Positions 1 through 9,594 are shown, counted from the stretch's first letter. The stretch: DNA of 48,546 nucleotides from Bradyrhizobium guangdongense (GCF_006483445.1 NZ_PPPT01000089.1:1-48546); one strand, 5' to 3'. The notes: generated by a model from the letters alone, not told the origin. Numbers and translations: made by a program.

Positions 1-420
1 GGCTTCCTGCGTGAAGGCGAGGAATCCCTCACGGTCGCCATCGAGCGAGGCCGCCTCGATCCGGGCGCTGCGCGCGATGATCGTGATCATCTGGATATGC
101 TTGAACAACGGCTTCAACAGCGCGGACGCTTCCGAAGTGTGCTGTCCGATCGTTCCCAGCAGGGCGCTCTCGGCGGGCAGTGCCTGGGCGAGCTGGTCCA
201 GCCGGGCCGCGATCTCCTGCAAGGCCGTGGCCGCACCTTCGATCTCGGCACCCGACAATTCCTGCGATAGCGCGACGAGGCCCTGGTTCAGCTCCTTGAA
301 GATGATGTGGCCCCGGCCAAGCTGATGTCCGACCTGCGCGAAATTGTCCTCGATACGCGAGGAGACCCCCTCGATCGAGTCGATCGCGTCGGCAAGCGTG
401 TTGGCAGGGATGACGGACAT
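1..420 (-). CDS. Receptor-like chemotaxis protein (3' end outside window)
   Basis: The reading frame is open from an ATG at 420 to the window edge (140 codons), so the C-terminus is missing. It starts 7 bp after the cheB stop and is the next gene of the che operon. The visible part is helical with no signal peptide or membrane segment, so the protein is probably cytosolic. Around residues 108-140 the sequence has ARIEAASLDGDREGF, which resembles a degenerate version of the MCP hairpin tip ([15 protein letters not shown] in the neighbouring receptors). I read it as an MCP-like or CheA/CheW-interacting coiled coil of unknown role. The coding call is firm because of frame, position and operon context; the function is an inference. 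Confidence 0.7.
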   Translation of the reverse strand, partial: MSVIPANTLADAIDSIEGVSSRIEDNFAQVGHQLGRGHIIFKELNQGLVALSQELSGAEIEGAATALQEIAARLDQLAQALPAESALLGTIGQHTSEASALLKPLFKHIQMITIIARSARIEAASLDGDREGFLAFTQEA

Positions 421-427
421 TCTCGCG

Positions 428-1519
428 TCAGCTCGTCGTCACGAGTTGCGCAGCCTGATACCAGTGCATGATCTCGCGCGGGATGTGATGCAGCGGGACG
501 ATTTTTTCGACCGCGCCGCAGGCGATCGCCTCCTTCGGCATGCCGAAGACGACGCAGCTCTCCTCATCCTGCGCGCGCGTCGCGGCGCCGAGCTTGCGCA
601 TCTCCAACAATCCTCGTGCGCCGTCGTCGCCCATGCCGGTCATGATGACGCCGAGCGCATTGGCTCCCGCATGCTGGGCCGCCGAGCGGAACAGGACGTC
701 GACCGAGGGGCGATGCCGCGACACCGGCGGGCCGTCCTTGATGGCGACCTGGTAGCGCAGCCCGATCCGCTGCAGCAGCATGTGGCGTGCCCCTGGCGCG
801 ATATAGGCGCAACCCGGCAGCACCGGCTCGCCGTCCTCGGCTTCCTTGACCCGGATCTGGCAGACGCTGTCGAGACGCTTGGCAAACGCGGCCGTGAAGC
901 CTGCGGGCATATGCTGGACGATCACGATGCCCGGACAGTGCTGCGGCAGCATCTCCAGGACATCGTTGAGCGCCTCCGTTCCACCGGTCGATGCCCCGAT
1001 GCAGACGATGCGCTCCGTGGTCGGCCGCGACCTGCCCTGCACGGGCGGCGGGATGATCGCATCTGCCGTGAGCTTCTTCTCGATCAGCCGCCGCTCGGTG
1101 CGCGGACGCACGCGGGCCCGCGCCGCCGATTTGACCGACTCACGCAGGCGCGTGGAGCATTCGAGCAGCGCCTGTCGCGTGTCGATCTTCGGCTTCGGCA
1201 CGATGTCGACCGCGCCGGCCTCGAACGCTTCGAACATCAGGTTCGAGCCGGCCTCGGTCAGCGACGAGCAGATGATCACCGGGATCGGCCGCTGCGCCAT
1301 GATCTTGCGCAGGAACGTCATGCCGTCCATCTTCGGCATCTCGATGTCGAGGATGATCACGTCTGGAATTTCGTTCTGAAGGCGGCGCGCTGCCGCGAAC
1401 GGGTCGGACGCCGTCCCCATCACCTCGATATCAGGATCGTCATTGAGGATCGACTGGAGGATTTGGCGCACCGACGCCGAATCATCCACGATCAGCACAC
1501 GAACTTTCTCCTTTGCCAT
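428..1519 (-). CDS. cheB: Chemotaxis response regulator protein-glutamate methylesterase CheB
   Basis: CheB removes methyl groups from receptor glutamates, and deamidates glutamines, when phosphorylated by CheA; this resets receptor sensitivity. The 363-aa protein has the family layout. The N-terminal receiver domain carries the acidic pair DD near residue 12 and the phospho-acceptor D58 in LDIEMPKMDG. A linker of about 55 residues follows, then the esterase domain with the catalytic triad: S177 in GASTGGTEAL, H203 in QHMPAGFT and D299 in MTGMGDDGA. The ATG at 1519 lies 16 bp after the cheR stop. The gene pairs with cheR as the adaptation module of this cluster. No key residue is missing. Confidence 0.97.
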   Translation of the reverse strand: MAKEKVRVLIVDDSASVRQILQSILNDDPDIEVMGTASDPFAAARRLQNEIPDVIILDIEMPKMDGMTFLRKIMAQRPIPVIICSSLTEAGSNLMFEAFEAGAVDIVPKPKIDTRQALLECSTRLRESVKSAARARVRPRTERRLIEKKLTADAIIPPPVQGRSRPTTERIVCIGASTGGTEALNDVLEMLPQHCPGIVIVQHMPAGFTAAFAKRLDSVCQIRVKEAEDGEPVLPGCAYIAPGARHMLLQRIGLRYQVAIKDGPPVSRHRPSVDVLFRSAAQHAGANALGVIMTGMGDDGARGLLEMRKLGAATRAQDEESCVVFGMPKEAIACGAVEKIVPLHHIPREIMHWYQAAQLVTTS

Positions 1520-1535
1520 CGTTCGTGCGCTCCCA

Positions 1536-2390
1536 TCAGACCTGGAAAATCGTCGGCTGAACCTGCTTCAGGCCAGGCACGGCGCTGTGAACCATCGACT
1601 CGGAATGCCCGACCAGGAGATAGCCGCCGGGCCGCAGATGGCTGCAGAGCTGCTGCACGACCTTGCGCTGGGTCTCGCGCTCGAAATAGATCAGCACGTT
1701 GCGGCAGAAGATGATGTCGACGTCCCGGTCCACGGGATAGGACGCGTCCATCAGGTTCATCCGCATGAAATGGGTCACGCAGCGCAATTCCGGCACCACG
1801 CGGACCTCGCCGCGTGAGCGATCGCGCGCGGACAGGAAATAGCGCTTGACGAAGTTTTCCGGCACCGGCGCCACCACGTCGCGGGTGTAGATCGCGGTCT
1901 TGGCCAGGCGCAGGACGGCGGTCGAAATGTCGGTGCCGAGCACGCGAAACTGAAATCGCGATCCGGTCCGGGTCATATCGTCCAGCACCATCGCCGCGGT
2001 ATAGGCCTCCATGCCCGTGGACGACGCCGAGCTCCAGATCTTCAGGTTTGGGCTCTTGCGTCCATGCGCCTTCAACAGGGCCGGGACGGCGGTCTCGCGC
2101 ATGAAGTCGAAATGTTGCGGCTCGCGGAAGAAGTCGGTCTTGTTGGTCGTGACGACGTCGATCAGATGCGTGAGTTCGCTGTCGAACAGGTCGCCGTCGA
2201 ACAGGTTGTCGACATATTCGTTGACGCCGGTGTAGTTCAGCGCGCGCACACGCTTGTGCAGGCGGCCTTCCAGCATCAGCCGCTTGCCGGGCGGGAGCTT
2301 GATGCCGACCTGGCCCTCGATCAGCTCGGCAATGGTGCGGAAATGGCGGTCGGAGAGATGGACGGCCGACTGCTGCATGGCGGGCATCAT
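1536..2390 (-). CDS. cheR: Chemotaxis protein methyltransferase CheR
   Basis: CheR methylates receptor glutamates using S-adenosylmethionine and opposes CheB. The 284-aa protein has an N-terminal all-helical CheR domain (about 1-80, including LEGRLHKRVRAL) and a Rossmann methyltransferase domain with the CheR features IWSSASSTGMEAYT, LGTDIS and IIFCRNVLIYF, followed by GGYLLVGHSES near the C-terminus. The length is normal for the family. In-frame ATGs at 2390, 2387 and 2378 compete and none has a clear Shine-Dalgarno, so the exact start is uncertain. It directly precedes cheB and follows a hairpin after mcp1. The 136-bp gap upstream could hold a separate cheRB promoter. Confidence 0.96.
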   Translation of the reverse strand: MMPAMQQSAVHLSDRHFRTIAELIEGQVGIKLPPGKRLMLEGRLHKRVRALNYTGVNEYVDNLFDGDLFDSELTHLIDVVTTNKTDFFREPQHFDFMRETAVPALLKAHGRKSPNLKIWSSASSTGMEAYTAAMVLDDMTRTGSRFQFRVLGTDISTAVLRLAKTAIYTRDVVAPVPENFVKRYFLSARDRSRGEVRVVPELRCVTHFMRMNLMDASYPVDRDVDIIFCRNVLIYFERETQRKVVQQLCSHLRPGGYLLVGHSESMVHSAVPGLKQVQPTIFQV

Positions 2391-2486
2391 GGACGGCCAC
2401 CACGCTTGTGCAGCGTCACGACAGGGCCGTGCGCGAATTGTCGGGCCATTTTGGCCATATTACGTCCCACGCATTTACCGGGAGAA

Positions 2487-2514
2487 CCGGCCCTCCCCGC
2501 ACGGGAAGGGCCGG
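2487..2514 (-). terminator. GC-rich hairpin after mcp1
   Basis: A 12-bp stem with one mismatch and a 4-nt loop starts 12 bp past the mcp1 stop on the minus strand. There is no T-tract after it, so it may be a weak or Rho-assisted terminator, or an mRNA 3'-end stabiliser separating mcp1 from cheRB. Confidence 0.45.
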
Positions 2515-2526
2515 CGCCATCACGTC

Positions 2527-4698
2527 CTAGCGCTGAAATTCGGCGTCCCGATCGTCCGCGCCGTCGTTCATGTCGAAAGCAAATCCACCGTTCGCAACCT
2601 TCATCGCGCGCGCTGGCTTCGGCTGCGGCTTCCTGGCAGGGCGCTCGACAGCGGCCATGCTCGCCGCCTTGGCGCGCAACTGGCCGACCGCCTGGTCGAC
2701 CGGCGCCGGAGCCCGCTCCATGCTGCCCTGATCGATACGGAAGTAAGCGATGGTGGACTGCAACTGCTCGGCCTGCGAGGCCAGCTCCTCGGAGGTCGAG
2801 GAGACCTCCTCCGACGCGCTGGCATTCTGCTGACCGACCTTGTCGAGTTGCTGGATCGCCTGGTTGATCTGGGAGGAGCCGACGTCCTGCTCGCGGCAGG
2901 CTGCGGTGATCTCCTGGACCAGTTCGGCCGTCTTCTTGATGTCGGGCACCAGCTTCGAGAGCATGTTGCCGGCTTCCTGGGCGACCTTCACGGTCTCCGA
3001 GGACAGCGACCCGATCTCGGCCGCCGCCGCCTGGCTGCGTTCGGCGAGCTTGCGCACTTCGGACGCAACCACCGCAAAGCCCTTACCGTGCTCGCCCGCA
3101 CGCGCTGCCTCGACCGCAGCATTCAGGGCGAGCAGATCGGTCTGCCGCGCGATCTCCTGCACGATCGTAATTTTCTCGGCGATCGTCTGCATCGCTTCGA
3201 CCGCACGGCCGACGGCGGCACCGGACGCCTCCGCATCCTTCGCCGACTGCGCCGCGATCTTCTCGGTCTGGTTGGCGTTGTCGGCGTTCTGCTTCACGTT
3301 GGAGGCCATTTCCTCCATCGACGAGGACGCTTCCTCCGCGGAGGAAGCCTGCTCGGTCGCGCCCTGCGAGAGCTGCTCGGCGCTGGCCGAGAGCTCTTGG
3401 CTGCCGGCCGAGACGTTCTGGGCCGCCGTGAGCGCTTCCGACACGATCTGGCGGAGCTTTTCGACCATGCGCTCGAGCGCGAGACCGAGCGTGTCCTTGT
3501 CCGACAGCGGCTTGGCTTCGACCATGAGATTGCCCTGGGCGATCTCGCCGGCGACCGCGGCCGTCGCATTGAGATTTTCCGTCATCGCATTGAGAGACGC
3601 CACGAGGTCGCCGACCTCGTCGTTGCTCGACAACGTGATCTTCTGGCTGAGGTCACCGATCGCCACCGCGTTGGCGAGCCCGACCGCGCGGCCAAGTCCA
3701 CGGCTGATATTGAGGGCGATCCAGGTCGCCGATGCCACAGCGATCAGGAGCGCGCCGATAATGATGCTGACCAGCAGCATCTTGGCGAGCGCTGCGTCCC
3801 TGGCGCCCTCTTCCGCCACGTCGGCCATCTGCTTCTCGTTCAGCTTGACGTACTGTTCGATCGCGTCCAGCGCTTCGTTGAAGACCTTGCGGCCTTCACC
3901 GCTGGCGATCGCCGCCGCCTTGATGTTGCCGGCCTCGAGGGCCAGGCGCGTGACGCCTTCGACGGCCTTTGCCAGCCGATCGGCCTGCGCGTTGATCGCG
4001 CCGGGCGCACCGGCCTGGCTTGCTTGCGTCACCGCCGCCTTGATGTTGTTCAACCGCTGCATGGCCTCCTTGGCGTCCGCCTCAACCTGCTGCGTATTCG
4101 TGGCGGAATAGGCCATCACGATTGCGCGGGAGAGGCGCGCAATGTCGGCACGCGCGGTCGACATCGCAACGATCGCACGCGGATTCTCGGATGCACTCTT
4201 GCTGAGCTCTGCAATGGCTGCATCGAACATCAGGTCGAGGTCCTTGGCCGCGACCTGGCCTTCCGTCTTCCAGAGTTCCGCAGCCTTGTTGTTGGAATTG
4301 AGCAGCGCGAATTTTCCGGCCTGGTCCTCGAAATCGTTCATACGCTTCATCGGGCCGGACGCCTGGTCTAGCATGCGCTTGCCGTTGTCGCTCGCTTTCC
4401 CATACAGGTCATTGAAGAGCTTGAGCGTCTTCTCGCGACGCGCCAGCATCGCGTTATGATTGTCCTGGCTGTCCTTGTCCGACACCGCCTGGATCATGCG
4501 GGTCTCTGCGCGCTGCTGGCCCTGGATCGCGCTCATGACGTCGGCTGCGAGCTTGGTGCGGCTGGCCTGGCCGACGATCCGCTCCTGCTGCGCGGCCAAT
4601 GTGGAAAGGCCGTTGTAAGCAACGCCACCCGTGATCATGGAGAGAACGATGACGGCGCCGAACGCGCTGGCAAGCTTGGCCTTGACGGTGAATCTCAT
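2527..4698 (-). CDS. Methyl-accepting chemotaxis protein with double HAMP
   Basis: A transmembrane chemoreceptor that controls CheA through CheW. In the 723 aa I see TM1 (about 10-28) and a large periplasmic helical sensor of about 275 residues (29-304), long enough for a helical-bimodular or double four-helix-bundle type. TM2 follows (305-331), then a first HAMP (332-375), a second HAMP-like segment (376-415) and the methylation helices. The hairpin tip contains [21 protein letters not shown] proline/lysine-rich linker ends in a short acidic tail, DDRDAEFQR. The signalling domain is almost identical to that of the receptor at 5318-7000, which lacks the second HAMP segment. The ligand cannot be read from the sequence. 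The gene lies 65 bp after cheW1. Confidence 0.95.
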   Translation of the reverse strand: MRFTVKAKLASAFGAVIVLSMITGGVAYNGLSTLAAQQERIVGQASRTKLAADVMSAIQGQQRAETRMIQAVSDKDSQDNHNAMLARREKTLKLFNDLYGKASDNGKRMLDQASGPMKRMNDFEDQAGKFALLNSNNKAAELWKTEGQVAAKDLDLMFDAAIAELSKSASENPRAIVAMSTARADIARLSRAIVMAYSATNTQQVEADAKEAMQRLNNIKAAVTQASQAGAPGAINAQADRLAKAVEGVTRLALEAGNIKAAAIASGEGRKVFNEALDAIEQYVKLNEKQMADVAEEGARDAALAKMLLVSIIIGALLIAVASATWIALNISRGLGRAVGLANAVAIGDLSQKITLSSNDEVGDLVASLNAMTENLNATAAVAGEIAQGNLMVEAKPLSDKDTLGLALERMVEKLRQIVSEALTAAQNVSAGSQELSASAEQLSQGATEQASSAEEASSSMEEMASNVKQNADNANQTEKIAAQSAKDAEASGAAVGRAVEAMQTIAEKITIVQEIARQTDLLALNAAVEAARAGEHGKGFAVVASEVRKLAERSQAAAAEIGSLSSETVKVAQEAGNMLSKLVPDIKKTAELVQEITAACREQDVGSSQINQAIQQLDKVGQQNASASEEVSSTSEELASQAEQLQSTIAYFRIDQGSMERAPAPVDQAVGQLRAKAASMAAVERPARKPQPKPARAMKVANGGFAFDMNDGADDRDAEFQR

Positions 4699-4763
4699 AG
4701 TGAGGTCTCGTATTCTTTTGGAGTTGAGTTGCTTACGCGCGGCGACGCTTTACTGATTCACGC

Positions 4764-5252
4764 TCAGGCGGCGCAGGACGCATCGACGGATGCGTCCCGG
4801 CCCTCGGGAATCTCGTCACGGGCCATTAGCCTCGCGAGATCGAAGATGATGACGAATTTCTCGCCTTTCCGGCCAAGGCCGGCGGCGTAGTCGGATTGCC
4901 ACTTCCCGCCGACCTCAGGCACGGGTTCGATAGCCTGCTCGTCGATGTCGGTCACCTCGAAGACGCAGTCGGCAACGAAGCCGACGCCGACGAGACGATC
5001 CTTCATCGGCACGTCGAGGATGATGATCCGGGTCGCTTCCGTCGCCGCCACGCTCGGCAGCCCCAGCTTGGTCCGGAGGTCGACGATCGGATAGCCGGAA
5101 CCGCGCACGTCGATCATGCCCAGCAAAAAGTTCGGCGCGTGCGGCAGTCGCGAGATCGGCCGCATGTCCAGGATCTCGCGGACGTTGCGGATCGAGATGC
5201 CGAACGTCTCGCCCGCGAGCCCGAGCGTCAGATATTGCGAGGTTGCGGCCAT
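4764..5252 (-). CDS. cheW: Chemotaxis coupling protein CheW (copy 1)
   Basis: CheW links receptors to CheA in signalling arrays. The 162-aa protein is one CheW domain: the N-terminal strand QYLTLGLAGETFGISI, then REILDMRPISRLPHAPNFLLGMIDVRG and PIVDLRTKLGLP, the hallmark SH3-like double barrel, with a C-terminal segment of about 20 residues beyond the domain. It lies between the two receptor genes. The ATG at 5252 follows a region with a hairpin after mcp2; I see no strong Shine-Dalgarno on the minus strand. It differs clearly from the second CheW of the cluster, so the two may serve different receptors. Confidence 0.94.
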   Translation of the reverse strand: MAATSQYLTLGLAGETFGISIRNVREILDMRPISRLPHAPNFLLGMIDVRGSGYPIVDLRTKLGLPSVAATEATRIIILDVPMKDRLVGVGFVADCVFEVTDIDEQAIEPVPEVGGKWQSDYAAGLGRKGEKFVIIFDLARLMARDEIPEGRDASVDASCAA

Positions 5253-5286
5253 GATGCAGTCCGGAGGTCAGGAGGTTATCAGGAGG

Positions 5287-5311
5287 ACGGTCCGGCCCGA
5301 GGCCGGACCGT
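5287..5311 (-). terminator. Perfect 11-bp GC hairpin after mcp2
   Basis: An 11-bp perfect inverted repeat with a 3-nt loop lies 6 bp past the mcp2 stop (minus strand). It is very stable but has no T-run after it. It could be a partial terminator or an RNA stability element that sets cheW1/mcp1 expression below that of the upstream genes. Confidence 0.5.
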
Positions 5312-5317
5312 GAGCGG

Positions 5318-7000
5318 TCAGCGTTGAAAATCGGCGTCGCGATCGTCCTCGCGGTCGTCCATGTCGAAGGCAAAGCCACCGCCGCCGGCGACCTTGAGCG
5401 CCCGCGCGGGCTTGGCCTGCGGCTTCCTGGCTCCGCGTCCGGCACCCGCCATGGTCTTGGCCGTGGCGCGCAACTGGCTCACGGCGTGGTCGATCGGTGC
5501 CGCCTTCTCGTGAGCTGCATGCTCGATACGGAAGAAGGAGATGGTCGACTGCAACTGCTCGGCTTGCGACGCCAGTTCTTCGGAGGTCGAGGAAACCTCT
5601 TCCGAGGCGCTGGCGTTCTGCTGACCGACCTTGTCGAGCTGCTGGATCGCCTGGTTGATCTGGGAGGAGCCGACGTCCTGCTCGCGGCAAGCCGCGGTGA
5701 TCTCCTGGACCAGTTCGGCCGTCTTCTTGATGTCGGGCACGAGCTTCGAGAGCATGTGGCCCGCTTCCTGCGCGACCTTCACGGTCTCGGTCGACAGCGT
5801 GCCAATCTCGGCGGCCGCGGCCTGGCTGCGCTCGGCAAGCTTGCGCACCTCGGAGGCAACCACCGCAAAGCCCTTGCCGTGCTCGCCCGCACGCGCGGCT
5901 TCGACTGCTGCGTTGAGGGCCAGCAGATCGGTCTGCCGGGCAATCTCCTGCACGATGGTAATCTTCTCGGCGATCGTCTGCATGGCGTCGACTGCGCGGC
6001 CGACGGCAGCGCCGGAGGCCTCGGCGTCCTTGGCGGACTGCGCCGCGATCTTTTCGGTCTGGTTGGCATTGTCGGCGTTCTGCTTGACGTTGGAAGCCAT
6101 TTCCTCCATCGATGAGGACGCCTCTTCCGCGGAGGACGCCTGCTCGGTCGCGCCCTGCGAGAGCTGCTCCGCGCTGGCCGAGAGTTCCTGGCTGCCGGCC
6201 GAGACGTTCTGCGCAGCCGTGAGCGCTTCCGACACGATCTGGCGCAGCCGTTCGACCATCGCATTCAGCGACTTGATGAGATCGCCGATCTCGTCATTGC
6301 TCGAGACCTTGATCATCTGGCTGAGGTCCCCGCTGGCGACTGCGCCGGCGAGACCCACCGCGCGACCGAGGCCGCGCGAGATACTGATGGAGATCCAGAC
6401 CGCAGCGATGACGCCGATTGCAAGCGAAGCGAGCACGAAGCTGATCAGCATCATCTGCGCCCGATTGCCATCCTCATGCGCCTGCGCCGCCTGATCGGCC
6501 ATGTTCTTCTTCACGTTGGTGATGTAGGCGTTGCCGGCATCCATCGCCTCGGCCACCGCTTTGCGGACCTCGGTCATGGAGCGTTCGGCGGCCTTCGCCT
6601 TGTCGGTCTTCGCGAGCTTGAGCGTTTCATCCTGCACGGCGTTCATCCGGCCAAAGGCAGCGCCGAAAGCCTCGATCAGCTTCTTGCCCTCAGGCGATGC
6701 AACCGAATGAATCTCTTCCTTGACCTTCAGCAGATGCTCACGCTGCTTCGCGATTTCGGACGAGAAGCGCTCGAACTCGCTCTCCGGAGCCATGATGGCG
6801 TTCTTCTCCGCACGAACCTGCAGGAGAATACCCTTCTCGAGTTCGGCGGCATGCTCCAGACGGCCGGCACGCGACACCAGGTTTTCGGCGACCGATATCA
6901 TCTCAGTCAGCTTCATGTAGGCGACGCCACCCGCAGCCATCGACAACAGGAGTACCACGCCGAACGCGCTCGCAAGCTTTGCCTTGACCGTAAATCTCAT
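5318..7000 (-). CDS. Methyl-accepting chemotaxis protein with single HAMP
   Basis: A 560-aa transmembrane receptor. It shares with mcp1 the N-terminus [14 protein letters not shown] and TM1 (about 10-28). The periplasmic sensor is shorter, about 155 residues (29-182), the size of a four-helix-bundle domain, and is followed by TM2 (183-205) and one HAMP (206-250). The methylation and hairpin domain differs from mcp1 at only a handful of residues over roughly 235. The C-terminal tail [13 protein letters not shown] is also shared. The pattern indicates a duplicated receptor with a divergent sensor and a conserved or gene-converted signalling half. It follows cheW2 (42 bp gap) in the operon. The ligand is unknown. 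Confidence 0.95.
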   Translation of the reverse strand: MRFTVKAKLASAFGVVLLLSMAAGGVAYMKLTEMISVAENLVSRAGRLEHAAELEKGILLQVRAEKNAIMAPESEFERFSSEIAKQREHLLKVKEEIHSVASPEGKKLIEAFGAAFGRMNAVQDETLKLAKTDKAKAAERSMTEVRKAVAEAMDAGNAYITNVKKNMADQAAQAHEDGNRAQMMLISFVLASLAIGVIAAVWISISISRGLGRAVGLAGAVASGDLSQMIKVSSNDEIGDLIKSLNAMVERLRQIVSEALTAAQNVSAGSQELSASAEQLSQGATEQASSAEEASSSMEEMASNVKQNADNANQTEKIAAQSAKDAEASGAAVGRAVDAMQTIAEKITIVQEIARQTDLLALNAAVEAARAGEHGKGFAVVASEVRKLAERSQAAAAEIGTLSTETVKVAQEAGHMLSKLVPDIKKTAELVQEITAACREQDVGSSQINQAIQQLDKVGQQNASASEEVSSTSEELASQAEQLQSTISFFRIEHAAHEKAAPIDHAVSQLRATAKTMAGAGRGARKPQAKPARALKVAGGGGFAFDMDDREDDRDADFQR

Positions 7001-7042
7001 CTGCAGCCCCTTACCCCTGTCCCAGCCCCGGGACTTCTTTCT

Positions 7043-7510
7043 TCAATTCAAAATGCGTTCCATGTTGGGAACGATGACGAACTCTTCACGCCACTTGGTG
7101 ATGAAGCGGATGAACTCCGGCTTCCAATGCATGCCGACGCGCGGCGTCTGCTGCACGTTGGCTTGCGAAATCTCCGTGACCTCGTACACCTTGTCGGCGG
7201 TGACGCCGACCAGCACGGGCTCGCCGTCGATCTCGATCTCGATGACGACGATGCGCGTGTCGGCGGAATTATCGACCTGCTGCATCCCGAAGCGGATGCG
7301 CAGATCCGCGAGCGGAATGACGTTGCCGCGCACATTGATCACGCTGGGGACGAACGACCTTGCGCCGGCCACTTTCGTCACCGGCACGGGATCGATGATC
7401 TCGCGCACGAGGCCTGCGTCGAGCGCGAATTTTTCTTCGCCAAGGCCGATCATCACGACCTGCATCGCGGTCGCGTCGTGCTCGCCGGCTGTCTTGAGCC
7501 CTTCGGTCAT
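7043..7510 (-). CDS. cheW: Chemotaxis coupling protein CheW (copy 2)
   Basis: A second CheW-domain protein, about 155 aa, with the typical LDAGLVREIIDPVPVTK, FVPSVINVRG and IPLADLRIRFGM elements and a C-terminal helix. I chose the ATG at 7510 because its A is the last base of the cheA stop (TGATG), a translational-coupling arrangement. A GTG at 7513 is an alternative that adds one residue. Close coupling to CheA suggests that this copy is the main CheA partner, while the CheW at 4764-5252 sits between the receptors. That division of labour is inference. Confidence 0.94.
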   Translation of the reverse strand: MTEGLKTAGEHDATAMQVVMIGLGEEKFALDAGLVREIIDPVPVTKVAGARSFVPSVINVRGNVIPLADLRIRFGMQQVDNSADTRIVVIEIEIDGEPVLVGVTADKVYEVTEISQANVQQTPRVGMHWKPEFIRFITKWREEFVIVPNMERILN

Positions 7511-9594
7511 CACGCCGCCTCGCTGATGTGCTTTTCGGTCTGCGACTGTGCCAGCGCGACGAGCTGCGCCACGTCGAGGATGAGCGCGGCCGTGCCGTCG
7601 CCCAGGATGGTCGCACCGGAGAAGATGGTGACGTCCGAATGCAGCTTCGACAGCGACTTGATGACCGTCTGGTGGTTGCCGATGATCTGGTCGGCCACGA
7701 GGCCGACATGGGTTTCGCCGGTCGAGATGATGATCGTCTTCTGGTGCTGGTCAGGCGTGCCCGACACCGTCAGGATCTGGCGCAGCCGCAGGAACGGCAC
7801 GAGCTTGCCGCGCACATTGAGGAAGTTGCGGCCGCGGGAACGGTCGTCCTCGGCGGTCAACTCGATGCATTCCTCCACCGCGGACAGCGGGATGATGTAA
7901 CGGCCCTCGCCGACGCGGATCAGCAGTCCCTCGATGATGGCGAGCGTGAGCGGCAGGCGCAGCGTGACGGTGGTGCCCTGGCCCGGCCTGGTCGACAGGT
8001 CGATCGTGCCGCGCATGTTCTCGATGGTGCGCTTGACCACGTCCATGCCGACGCCGCGGCCGGACAACGCTGAGATGGTCTGCGCGGTCGAGAACCCCGG
8101 GTGGAACAGGAATTGGTGGATCTCGTGGTCGGAGAGCGCGGCACCCGGTGCGATCAGGCCCTGCTCTTCCGCCTTGGCGCGGATTCGTGCGGTGTTGAGC
8201 CCGCCGCCATTGTCCTTCACGGTGACCAGCACCTGCGCGCCGGAATGGACGGCCTGCAGCTCGATGCGGCCCTGCTCGGTCTTGCCGGCGGCCGTGCGGG
8301 CCGCGGTGTCCTCGATACCGTGGTCGATGGCGTTGCGGATCAAATGCACCAGCGGATCGGCCAGGCACTCGATCATGGTCTTGTCGAGCTCGGTGTCCTC
8401 GCCCGCCGTGACGAATTCGACCGGTTTTGACAGATCGCGCGACAGATCGTGCACCAGGCGGCGGAAGCGCCCGAACAGCGAACCGATCGGCACCATGCGC
8501 GCGCCCATCGTGGTGTCACGCAGGCTCGAGGCGAGACGCTCGATCTCCTCGGCGATCATCTTGATCGAGAGATCGGAACCTGCAGAAGCCAGTTGGGTCA
8601 GGCGCGCCTGGGCGATCACGAGCTCGCCGACCCGGTCCATCAATTCATCGAGGCGTTCGGCCTGAACGCGAACGGTGGCGATGCCGCGATCGTCGCGCTT
8701 GGCGTCCTCACGCCGCGGCGCGGCTTCGCGCTTGGCCTCGGGCTGCGATGCGGCCTGCTTGACGGGTTCGCTCGCGACCGGAGCGACCGGCGCAGCCTCG
8801 GCGGCGGGCGCAGGCATCTCCGCCGGCTGTAGCGGAATCTGCTCCTCTTCGAGAAGCTGGAACAGCGGCAACGGCGCGGGCGCTTCGGCATGTTCGAGCG
8901 GCGAGAGCGTCAGCTTCATCTCGTCCTGGACGAACATGAAGACGTCGTCGATCGCGGCCTTGTCGCAGGCCGCGTGCAGGGTGACGTCCCACTTCAGATA
9001 GCAGTCTTCCGGCTCCATCTCGTCGAGATAGGGCACGCCGTCAGTGACCGGCACGACGAAGCACGGCCCGATCTTGGCGAGATCCTCCAGCAGATCGAGC
9101 GGGTTCGAGCCGTTGCGCAGGATGTGCGTTTCGAATTCGAGGTGAAGCTGCCAGCCGGCCTGCTTGCTCTCGGCCTGGACCTCAACCGGTGCCGCCGCAG
9201 GCGCCGCGCTTGCCGGCACGTCGGCACCGACGAAACGCTTGAGATCGTCGAGGATCGCTTCGCCGATGATGTCGTCGGTGGACTGCGGCTCCTCGATCAA
9301 CGCGCGGATGTAGTCCTTGGCGGCCAGCGCGACCGAGATCAGCTCCTGGGTCGGCTTGATCTCGCCCTTGCGGACGCGGTCGAAGGCGGTTTCGAACTCG
9401 TGGGTGAAGGAAGCGACCTTGTCGAAGCCGAACATCGCGCCCGACCCCTTGATTGTGTGCAGGGCGCGGAAGGCGGAATCGACCAATTCCCGATCGTCAG
9501 GACGCTGGCCGAGGTCGAGCAGTGCGCCTTCCAGGACTTCAAAGAGCTCGGCGGCTTCCTGCCGAAAGACCTCGGTCGGGTCCATCACGTTCAT
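7510..9594 (-). CDS. cheA: Chemotaxis sensor histidine kinase CheA
   Basis: The kinase that phosphorylates CheY and CheB under receptor control. The 694 aa run: P1 Hpt domain with phospho-accepting H46 in ALHTIKGSGAMFG; a P2-like regulator-docking region (about 150-245) between Ala/Pro/Glu-rich linkers; dimerisation helices (about 305-360, RLDELMDRVGELVIAQ); and the HATPase domain. The HATPase carries the N box HLIRNAIDHGIED, G1 box VKDNGGGLN, F box FHPGFSTA and G2 box GRGVGMDVVK. A C-terminal CheW-like P5 domain ends the protein. All catalytic boxes are intact. The start ATG overlaps the cheY stop as ATGA, so the two are translationally coupled. Confidence 0.97.
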   Translation of the reverse strand: MNVMDPTEVFRQEAAELFEVLEGALLDLGQRPDDRELVDSAFRALHTIKGSGAMFGFDKVASFTHEFETAFDRVRKGEIKPTQELISVALAAKDYIRALIEEPQSTDDIIGEAILDDLKRFVGADVPASAAPAAAPVEVQAESKQAGWQLHLEFETHILRNGSNPLDLLEDLAKIGPCFVVPVTDGVPYLDEMEPEDCYLKWDVTLHAACDKAAIDDVFMFVQDEMKLTLSPLEHAEAPAPLPLFQLLEEEQIPLQPAEMPAPAAEAAPVAPVASEPVKQAASQPEAKREAAPRREDAKRDDRGIATVRVQAERLDELMDRVGELVIAQARLTQLASAGSDLSIKMIAEEIERLASSLRDTTMGARMVPIGSLFGRFRRLVHDLSRDLSKPVEFVTAGEDTELDKTMIECLADPLVHLIRNAIDHGIEDTAARTAAGKTEQGRIELQAVHSGAQVLVTVKDNGGGLNTARIRAKAEEQGLIAPGAALSDHEIHQFLFHPGFSTAQTISALSGRGVGMDVVKRTIENMRGTIDLSTRPGQGTTVTLRLPLTLAIIEGLLIRVGEGRYIIPLSAVEECIELTAEDDRSRGRNFLNVRGKLVPFLRLRQILTVSGTPDQHQKTIIISTGETHVGLVADQIIGNHQTVIKSLSKLHSDVTIFSGATILGDGTAALILDVAQLVALAQSQTEKHISEAA

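Noticed and set aside
344..1714. 456-aa plus-strand frame over cheB
   Set aside because: It mirrors cheB on the opposite strand; it has no protein motif, and its Arg/His-rich composition is typical of GC-rich antisense shadows.
2254..4371. 705-aa plus-strand frame over mcp1
   Set aside because: Antisense of a clear receptor gene; rich in Leu-Arg-Asp repeats with no domain.
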